From: DASQVO01 sp035640715
GTDB lineage: Bacteria > Actinomycetota > Actinomycetes > Streptosporangiales > Streptosporangiaceae
Direction: 5' to 3'
Assembly (NCBI GenBank): GCA_035640715.1
Contig: DASQVO010000427.1
Location: forward strand, 1 to 9,774
Length of the DNA stretch: 9,774 nt
Shown here: in pieces, positions 5,569 to 9,774 of the stretch
Position numbering within the stretch: the first letter of the stretch is position 1
How the letters are laid out: every line of letters begins with the position of its first letter
Notes under the pieces: model-generated
Told to the model about the DNA's origin: nothing
Database searches by the model: none
What the model saw: only the letters and a program-made list of their open reading frames with translations
Program-made: the position numbers and the translations under genes

Positions 5569-6591
5569 GTGATCAAGCGCCCGACCATGCGCGACGTCGC
5601 GACCGCCGCCGGCGTCAGCCTGATGACCGTCTCCCGTGTGGTCAATGGCGAGCCGGGCGTGCTGCCGGAGACAGCCGCGCGGGTAGAACGGGCGATCCGC
5701 AAGCTTGGCTACCAGCGCAACGACATGGCGCGCCAGCTCCGCCGGAAGGGCCAGCTCAGCGAGACCATCGGCCTGCTCGTCGACGATCTGGCCAACCCCT
5801 TCTTCTCGGCGCTCACCCGCGCGGTGGAAGACGCCGCCCGGCTGCACGACTGCGTCGTCCTGATCGGGAGCTCCAACGACAGCCTGGCCCGGGAGCGCGA
5901 GGTCGTCTCGGCGTTCTGCGCGCGGCGGGTGGACGGTCTCATCGTGGTCCCGGTGGCCGGCAGCCACCGTTTCCTGAAAGATCAGCAGGCGCTCGGCGTC
6001 AAAGTGGTCTGCGTCGACCGGCCAGCCGAGAACCTGGCCGCCGACACGGTGCTGGTCGACAACCGCCGGGGCGCGTACCAGGCCGTCAGGCACCTGATCA
6101 ATCAGGGCCACCGGCGCATCGGTTACCTCGGCGACCGCGACGACATCTGGGCCGTGCGCGAACGCTACTCCGGTTTCAACGACGCGTTCGCGGACATTGG
6201 GCTGGTGCCGGACGCCGCTCTCATCCGGCACGGCTTGCGCAGCCGCCTGGAGGCGGCAGCCGCGGCCGAGGCGATGATGGGCCTGCCGGTACCGCCGACG
6301 GCGCTGTTCGCCAGCAACGACCTGGTCACCATGGGGACCGTCGACGCCCTGTACAGCGCGCGCCAGCGGCGCGGCAGCGTGGCCCTGGTCGGCTTCGACG
6401 AGTTCGCGCTCGCCGACAAGCTCAGCCCACCCGTGACCGTGGTCGCGCAAGATCCGGCGGCGATCGGCGCGACGGCCGCCCAGCTCCTCTTCGGCCGGAT
6501 CGCTGGGGACACCTCACCCCCCAGGGAAGTCATCCTCCTCACCCGCCTGGTCGTCCGCGGCTCCGGCGAAATAGCCCCCGCCCCCACCTGA
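5569..6591 (+). CDS. LacI-family transcriptional repressor of the sugar importer
   Basis: A 340-residue LacI/GalR regulator. The N-terminal helix-turn-helix is TMRDVATAAGVSLMTVSRVVNG (6-27), followed by the hinge LGYQRNDMARQLRRKG (46-61). A sugar-binding core fills the rest, with conserved NPFF (76-79), the CVDRP segment (148-152), ERYSGF (198-203), ASNDL (248-252), GFDEFALADKLSPPVTVVAQ (275-294) and IGATAAQLLF (299-308). Length is standard. Translation begins at GTG 5569; the ribosome-binding site is weak (GAGG about ten bases upstream), and ATG 5587 would cut into the DNA-binding domain. It is divergent from the importer and flanked by matching operators. It probably represses both units and releases DNA when the imported sugar or a derivative binds. 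The inducer cannot be read from the sequence. Confidence 0.94.
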   Translation: MIKRPTMRDVATAAGVSLMTVSRVVNGEPGVLPETAARVERAIRKLGYQRNDMARQLRRKGQLSETIGLLVDDLANPFFSALTRAVEDAARLHDCVVLIGSSNDSLAREREVVSAFCARRVDGLIVVPVAGSHRFLKDQQALGVKVVCVDRPAENLAADTVLVDNRRGAYQAVRHLINQGHRRIGYLGDRDDIWAVRERYSGFNDAFADIGLVPDAALIRHGLRSRLEAAAAAEAMMGLPVPPTALFASNDLVTMGTVDALYSARQRRGSVALVGFDEFALADKLSPPVTVVAQDPAAIGATAAQLLFGRIAGDTSPPREVILLTRLVVRGSGEIAPAPT

Positions 6592-6685
6592 CCTGGCGTG
6601 GCGCCTGGCCGCCCGGCACCGATTCGCCGATAAGGCCGGCTGACCTGCATCCCCAGCTCTGACGATGAGACGCCCGCTCTGAAGA

Positions 6686-7510
6686 TCATGATCGCAGCCC
6701 GGACGCGGCCCTCATCAGCTCGCCAATGGGCAGCAGGCGCTGCCCATCCTGCCTGACGAAGGTGAACACCGCAAAGGTGTAGCCATCGGCCCGCCAGGAA
6801 ACCGACCGGCCGAACACCTGGCCATTAGCCGAATTCACTCCTACAGTCGCCGGATGGCCCTGTACCGTGCCCCGGGATACAGCAGGCCAGGTCAGCAAAG
6901 CGGGCCGGCTACCCGGAACCTGCTCAACATCCAGCACCGTATCCCGCCCGCCCGGTGAGCTGAACTCCTGTCCCCAGCCTGTGAACGCACCCATGAAATA
7001 GTCCGAGAACCGGTATCCAGGTGGCAGGTAGCTGACGCGCAGCAGTTTCCGGCCATCAAAGTAGGGAATAGCCCGGCGGGTTGTGCCATCCGCAAGCGAC
7101 CGGCCCCACAGCGGATGACGCAGCGTCACAGCCGCCGTCCCGACAAGCAGATCGGCCGGGCAGACACTCCCCTCCAGGTACTGCGTCAAGACCAGCGTTA
7201 CCCGTGAAGCGGTTTCGGCAGCGGAAAGCACCGATCGCCGCACACACCCGCCAGCGGTCACCGGCACCACGACATACCGGCCGTCCGCAGCCACCAGCGC
7301 CCGGGGAATCGCCTCCCTCTGCTGCGAGGTGGCAACGCCAGCACCGCAGCCAGCCAGCAGACCCGCCAAGGCCACAGCCGACGCCGCGGCAGCGAGCCAC
7401 ATGCCAGGCCGCCGGGCCGCCCTGACCACACCAGCCACCATTCCCGGCCTGCGACCGGGCCAGCCAGGCGGCACGGCGCCGCCAGCCATCGCGCCGTTTC
7501 CCTCGACCAC
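6686..7510 (-). CDS. Unrecognised secreted lipoprotein
   Basis: A 274-residue protein that I do not recognise. A hydrophobic stretch (residues 38-54) ends in the lipobox LAGC with Cys55, so it should be anchored to the outer face of the membrane. Two further cysteines, C89 and C117, may form a disulfide. The mature part contains YLPPGYRFSDYFMGAF (161-176) and, near the end, SWRADGYTFAVFTF (238-251) and a PIGELMRAASGL helix. The layout of a W..dGY.f strand plus a C-terminal L..A.gL helix is seen in anti-sigma-type and DUF4367-like extracellular domains, but I cannot assign it. Start GTG 7510 has GGGGAG six bases upstream, but it leaves a long 37-residue segment before the hydrophobic core. ATG 7489 or ATG 7441 would give a more usual signal peptide. 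It is convergent with the lacI-type gene. Confidence 0.75.
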   Translation of the reverse strand: MVEGNGAMAGGAVPPGWPGRRPGMVAGVVRAARRPGMWLAAAASAVALAGLLAGCGAGVATSQQREAIPRALVAADGRYVVVPVTAGGCVRRSVLSAAETASRVTLVLTQYLEGSVCPADLLVGTAAVTLRHPLWGRSLADGTTRRAIPYFDGRKLLRVSYLPPGYRFSDYFMGAFTGWGQEFSSPGGRDTVLDVEQVPGSRPALLTWPAVSRGTVQGHPATVGVNSANGQVFGRSVSWRADGYTFAVFTFVRQDGQRLLPIGELMRAASGLRS

Positions 7511-7594
7511 CGTGTGCTCCCCGCAACGCCGCCGACCGCTCCGGAACCTCTGTCACATACGACGAAACTCGCGGGGTGCCAGTTGTCAACAGCG

Positions 7595-7625
7595 GCGACT
7601 GTAAGACTAAACGTCTTACAGTCGC
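7595..7625. promoter_or_regulatory. Perfect palindromic operator before the antitoxin-like gene
   Basis: GCGACTGTAAGAC (7595-7607) and its exact reverse complement (7613-7625) flank TAAAC, giving 13-bp perfect arms. It ends three bases before the GTG of the ribbon-helix-helix gene, which is the usual place for a toxin-antitoxin autoregulatory operator. TACAGT (7617-7622) inside the right arm could be a -10, with transcription starting at the GTG. To its left, TTGTCA (7583-7588, plus) and TTGACA (7589-7584, minus) overlap and could be -35 elements on either strand. Confidence 0.65.
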
Positions 7626-7628
7626 GGT

Positions 7629-7828
7629 GTGGCTGACACGATCACTATTCGTACGGACGCCGAGACCGAGCACGCTCTGGACGTACTGATCCGCGATGGC
7701 AGGTCGCGATCCGGCAAGCCGTGCTGGAGGCAGCCAGCCGCCGGGTCCTGACAGAGATCGAATCGTTCCGGGCGCTGGCCAGATATGCACCGGACGCCGT
7801 ATCCCGCTTGCCTGCTGTGCTGGACTAG
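7629..7828 (+). pseudogene. Frameshifted ribbon-helix-helix (CopG/Arc-type) antitoxin-like gene, no toxin
   Basis: From GTG 7629 the frame reads MADTITIRTDAETEHALDVL then IRDGRS, the strand and first helix of a ribbon-helix-helix antitoxin. The expected second helix, AIRQAVLEAASRR, appears only in another frame beginning at GCG 7706. That frame runs on to ESFRALARYAPDAVSRLPAVLD and a TAG at 7826-7828. Left unshifted, the first frame ends at TGA 7749-7751 after 40 codons, within an unrelated GKPCWRQPAAGS tail. A loss of 3n+1 bases in the loop between the two helices (around 7704-7711) would explain this. No PIN, RelE or other toxin frame lies in the 141 bases downstream. The intact gene would have made a DNA-binding antitoxin acting on the palindrome just upstream. 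A sequencing error is the main alternative. Confidence 0.7.
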
Positions 7829-7922
7829 ATTGAGGTGGATGGGTGCATCACCAAGGCGCCCGGTGGTGGTGACTGCGCCGGCCTTTTACGGTTATTGATC
7901 TTTCACGGTTTGCGACGACGGT

Positions 7923-7956
7923 GACGGCCGGCACCCGATGTCCGGTGCCGGCCGTC
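7923..7956 (-). terminator. Strong stem-loop terminator of the ArsR-SRPBCC operon
   Basis: GACGGCCGGCACC (7923-7935) and GGTGCCGGCCGTC (7944-7956) are exact 13-bp complements around an eight-base loop. The stem starts 13 bases after the stop of the SRPBCC gene on the minus strand. No T-tract follows. Confidence 0.8.
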
Positions 7957-7969
7957 CCTGCCGCGTGGC

Positions 7970-8722
7970 TCAGGCGAACGCCTTGGTGAGCCAGGACTGC
8001 CAGGCGCCCTGGAGTTCCTCGTCGCTCTGCTCACCGGCGTAGCCGTGGTACTCCACGACGATCATGTCGTGGTAACCGTGCATGAGCAGGTACAACCCCT
8101 CGTCGGTGCGAACCAGCACGTAGGTGGGCGCGACGAACTCCACGACACCCTTGGTGCGCTCCAGGCCGTCGACGGTCAGCGAGACCTCGGCGCCCTGGGT
8201 GGCCGGGCCGGAGAGCCCGAGCGCCGAACCAAACGCAGACCACACACGGGTGGAGTCCTTCTCCTGCGGGCCGACCGCGAAGACGCTGTGCGTCAACGTG
8301 GCGCCGGGGAAGTGCTTCAGGTAGGCGGCCAGCTGCTGCAGGTACATCGGGTCGCCCTGCTTGAGGGCGTCGTACTCGCTCTCCCAGTCGTCACCGCTGA
8401 GCAGGCCGCTGTGGACGAACCGGACCGTCGTGCTGCTGCCCGCTCTGCCCTCGATCAGGTACTCGAAGGCCATGAACGTGCCGTCCGGAGCGGGGTCGCT
8501 GCGGTAGGCGAACCGCTTGCCCGGCTCGTACGCGGTGATCGTGGAGTGGTAGGTCTCGGGCCCCATGGTCTGCGTGGCCCTGCCGCCCTCGCGGGCCTCG
8601 AACTCGGTGTGGCCCATGAACCAGGCGTCGACGCCCGGCCCCGTGGCGATGGCGTCCCACACCTGCTCCGGCGTGGCGTCCACGGTGATCTGGTCACGGA
8701 CCTCGAACTCGTGCGTCGTCAT
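7970..8722 (-). CDS. SRPBCC/AHSA1-domain protein
   Basis: A 250-residue cytosolic protein. Residues about 8-140 are a typical AHSA1-type SRPBCC (START-like) domain: ITVDATPEQVWDAIATGPGVDAWF (12-35), GGRATQTM, ITAYEPGKRFAYR (62-74), FEYLIEG, TTVRFVHSGLL (98-108) and a final LQQLAAYLKHF helix (128-138). Such domains hold hydrophobic ligands in a deep pocket; the ligand here is unknown. The further ~110 residues (140-250) end in WQSWLTKAF and may be a second, degenerate copy of the fold. The gene starts one base after the stop of the ArsR-type gene (TGAGATG), with AAGGAG seven bases before the ATG, so the two are cotranscribed. Pairs of an ArsR-type regulator and an SRPBCC protein are common in actinobacteria. 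Confidence 0.88.
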   Translation of the reverse strand: MTTHEFEVRDQITVDATPEQVWDAIATGPGVDAWFMGHTEFEAREGGRATQTMGPETYHSTITAYEPGKRFAYRSDPAPDGTFMAFEYLIEGRAGSSTTVRFVHSGLLSGDDWESEYDALKQGDPMYLQQLAAYLKHFPGATLTHSVFAVGPQEKDSTRVWSAFGSALGLSGPATQGAEVSLTVDGLERTKGVVEFVAPTYVLVRTDEGLYLLMHGYHDMIVVEYHGYAGEQSDEELQGAWQSWLTKAFA

Positions 8723-8723
8723 C

Positions 8724-9326
8724 TCAGGACTCCTTGTCAGCGATTTCGGTGGGAATGCTCGGGTGGATGGCGACGATCACGCGGTGGTCGCGACCACGCT
8801 CCGCGTGCTCGTCGTGGTACTTGCTGATCAGCGCGGTGATCACGTTGGTGAGTTCCTCCGCGAACGCCGTGCGGTCGGCGGGCGACGCGAACCGCACCTC
8901 GCCCTCGAGGGCGAAGGTGGCGAGCGGCTTGCGCGCCTTGCTGGCGCCCGCGATGAGCGCGCCGACGTCCCGCACCAGGCGGGCGGCGAGCGCGAGCAGC
9001 CAGCGCGTGGACAACCGGTCCGGCGAGCGGGCCGGGTCCGGCTGCATCGCGGCCAGCACTGCCGGGGAGATCACGTAGGATGCCGCGGCCGCCCGCATGA
9101 CGCGTTCGGTGACGTTGCCCTTCCTGCGCTCCTCGACCAGTTCGATCAGGCCGTGCCGCTCCAGCTCCCGAAGGTGGTAGTTCACCTTCTGCCTTGGGAG
9201 GCCGACGCGGGCGGCCAGCATGGTGGCCGAGCCGGGCTCGACCAGTTCGGCAAGCAACCGGGCCCGCATCGGGTCCAGAGTGACCTCGGCTGCCGCCGGG
9301 TCTTCGATCACTGCCACGTCCAACAT
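8724..9326 (-). CDS. ArsR-type winged-helix transcriptional regulator
   Basis: A 200-residue regulator. The winged helix-turn-helix spans about residues 16-78: LDPMRARLLAELVEPGSAT, the helix pair MLAARVGLPRQKVNYHLRELERHGLI (36-61), and the wing ELVEERRKGNVTERVM. A C-terminal domain of ~110 residues (EGEVRFASPADRTAFAEELTNVI and VIVAIHPSIP near the end) goes beyond the ~100-residue classical ArsR, so it probably senses something or dimerises through it. There is no cysteine anywhere, which argues against thiol-based metal sensing. The ATG at 9326 lies six bases after a -10 element, so translation is probably leaderless. It is the first gene of a two-gene operon with the SRPBCC protein and likely represses that operon through palindromes at its promoter. 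Confidence 0.88.
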   Translation of the reverse strand: MLDVAVIEDPAAAEVTLDPMRARLLAELVEPGSATMLAARVGLPRQKVNYHLRELERHGLIELVEERRKGNVTERVMRAAAASYVISPAVLAAMQPDPARSPDRLSTRWLLALAARLVRDVGALIAGASKARKPLATFALEGEVRFASPADRTAFAEELTNVITALISKYHDEHAERGRDHRVIVAIHPSIPTEIADKES

Positions 9327-9332
9327 GCGACT

Positions 9333-9377
9333 ACCATCGCACCGACGACTTTTCTTGTCAAGACAAATGCTTTTGTC
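9333..9377 (-). promoter_or_regulatory. Leaderless promoter with overlapping operator palindromes for the ArsR-SRPBCC operon
   Basis: On the minus strand a perfect TTGACA (9361-9356) is followed after 17 bases by GATGGT (9338-9333), and the ATG comes six bases later at 9326. Two palindromes share a half-site here: TTGTC-AA-GACAA (9355-9366) and GACAAA-TGCT-TTTGTC (9362-9377). The first covers the -35, so a bound repressor would exclude RNA polymerase. The half-site GACAA is the likely recognition element of the ArsR-type protein. Confidence 0.6.
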
Positions 9378-9581
9378 GGCAGCTGCTGAATGTGTCCTCG
9401 CTGATCAGAGCAGTGATTGAGCGGTCCACTCGATCATCAGCCGACGTCCACTGCTGGGTTTTACCGTTTGGGATGGCTTCCTTGAGTGCACGCAGTGGCG
9501 CCACCACGGTCGCAAGGGGGCACACAGTAGTGCCGCAGCGGTCGTTGGAGCGGGACTCGCCGAGTCCAGCCGGAGTGACCT
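9378..9581. other. Gap without a recognised gene
   Basis: About 200 bases between the oxidoreductase stop and the ArsR promoter, visibly less GC-rich than the flanks. One minus-strand frame through it stays open and reads protein-like (PLRALKEAIPNGKTQQW and onwards) to a TGA at 9360-9358. It has no convincing start or ribosome-binding site, and I do not recognise it. It may be a gene remnant or chance. No hairpin terminator was found directly after the oxidoreductase gene. Confidence 0.3.
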
Positions 9582-9774
9582 TCAGGACGCGGACCAGCCG
9601 GTCCAGTGGTGCACCTCGATGGCGATGACGGGGCCGTCGGGGCGGGCGTCGCGGTACTGGGGATAGCGCGACGTCAGCAGCGTGATGGGAGCGGCCATCT
9701 CTTCGGCTCCGCTGAGGATGGCCGCGCGGCCGTCGGCGCGGGCCCACCACAGGTCGCTCCAGTCGTCGGAGTAA
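9582..9774 (-). CDS. PPOX-class F420-dependent oxidoreductase, C-terminal part (gene runs off the right edge)
   Basis: The minus strand from 9773 encodes 63 residues up to TGA 9584-9582. The start reads YSDDWSDLWWARADGRA, then SRYPQYRDARPDGPVIAIEV and the ending WTGWSAS. This is the C-terminal pattern of actinobacterial PPOX-class F420-dependent enzymes of the TIGR03668 type (DW..LWWVRADG.A, ARYPQY....P.GPVIA.....W.GW.A). They have a split beta-barrel fold and use the deazaflavin F420 for hydride transfer; the substrate is usually unknown. About 80 N-terminal residues are outside the window, so the cofactor site cannot be checked. It faces the ArsR operon in the same direction but is separated by ~250 bases and a promoter. 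Confidence 0.8.
   Translation of the reverse strand, partial: YSDDWSDLWWARADGRAAILSGAEEMAAPITLLTSRYPQYRDARPDGPVIAIEVHHWTGWSAS

Noticed and set aside
7056..7790. 244-codon minus-strand frame overlapping the lipoprotein gene and the antitoxin remnant
   Set aside because: It covers the lipoprotein signal-peptide region in another frame and runs through the palindrome and the RHH remnant. The sequence is biased and has no domain, while the lipobox frame is clearly coding.
7829..7969. Toxin gene downstream of the antitoxin remnant
   Set aside because: No open frame of useful length or PIN/RelE-like sequence is present before the terminator of the SRPBCC gene.

Overview
The window is GC-rich and looks like the chromosome of an actinomycete. 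Evidence for this is the strong GC bias at third codon positions, frequent GTG starts, several starts that look leaderless, a DUF3618 protein, and the tail of an F420-dependent PPOX-class oxidoreductase. No complete mobile element, CRISPR array, tRNA or rRNA was seen. I could not identify the species.

Region 1 (1-1712) holds the 5' part of a pterin-4a-carbinolamine dehydratase gene on the minus strand. Divergent to it is a two-gene glycine cleavage operon, gcvT-gcvH, joined by an ATGA overlap. The dehydratase and gcvT start codons overlap in the tetranucleotide CATG at 159-162. GcvT and lipoyl-carrier GcvH act together in tetrahydrofolate-dependent glycine decarboxylation; gcvP, the L protein and lipoylation genes lie elsewhere.

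Region 2 (1782-2283, minus strand) holds a small DUF3618 membrane protein. Just upstream of it is a 51-codon reading frame that joins the beginning and the end of a zinc glucose-1-dehydrogenase-like enzyme. It appears to be an internally deleted remnant. A perfect 19-bp stem terminator separates this from the next operon.

Region 3 (2318-6591) is a complete CUT2-type (ribose/fructose-like) sugar importer operon on the minus strand, in the order ATPase, permease, lipoprotein substrate-binding protein. A divergent LacI-family regulator faces it. Two 17-bp sites agreeing at 15 positions lie in front of the two divergent units. One sits just downstream of a good TTGACA/AAGAAT promoter, which gives a coherent model of sugar-induced derepression plus autoregulation. 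The sugar is unknown because no kinase or catabolic gene is in view.

Region 4 (6686-7828) has an unrecognised lipoprotein gene on the minus strand. Divergent to it is a ribbon-helix-helix antitoxin-like gene that is frameshifted and has no toxin. A perfect 13-bp-arm palindrome precedes the antitoxin start.

Region 5 (7923-9774, minus strand) is an ArsR-type regulator followed one base later by an SRPBCC/AHSA1 protein. It has a likely leaderless promoter with overlapping GACAA/TTGTC palindromes and a strong terminator at its end. The C-terminal part of a PPOX-class F420-dependent oxidoreductase runs off the right edge.

The window is mostly ordinary metabolism and transport. I did not find a convincing new defence or mobile system. 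The most interesting items are the two gene remnants, the paired LacI operators with a second palindrome over the promoter, and the overlapping divergent starts at the left edge.
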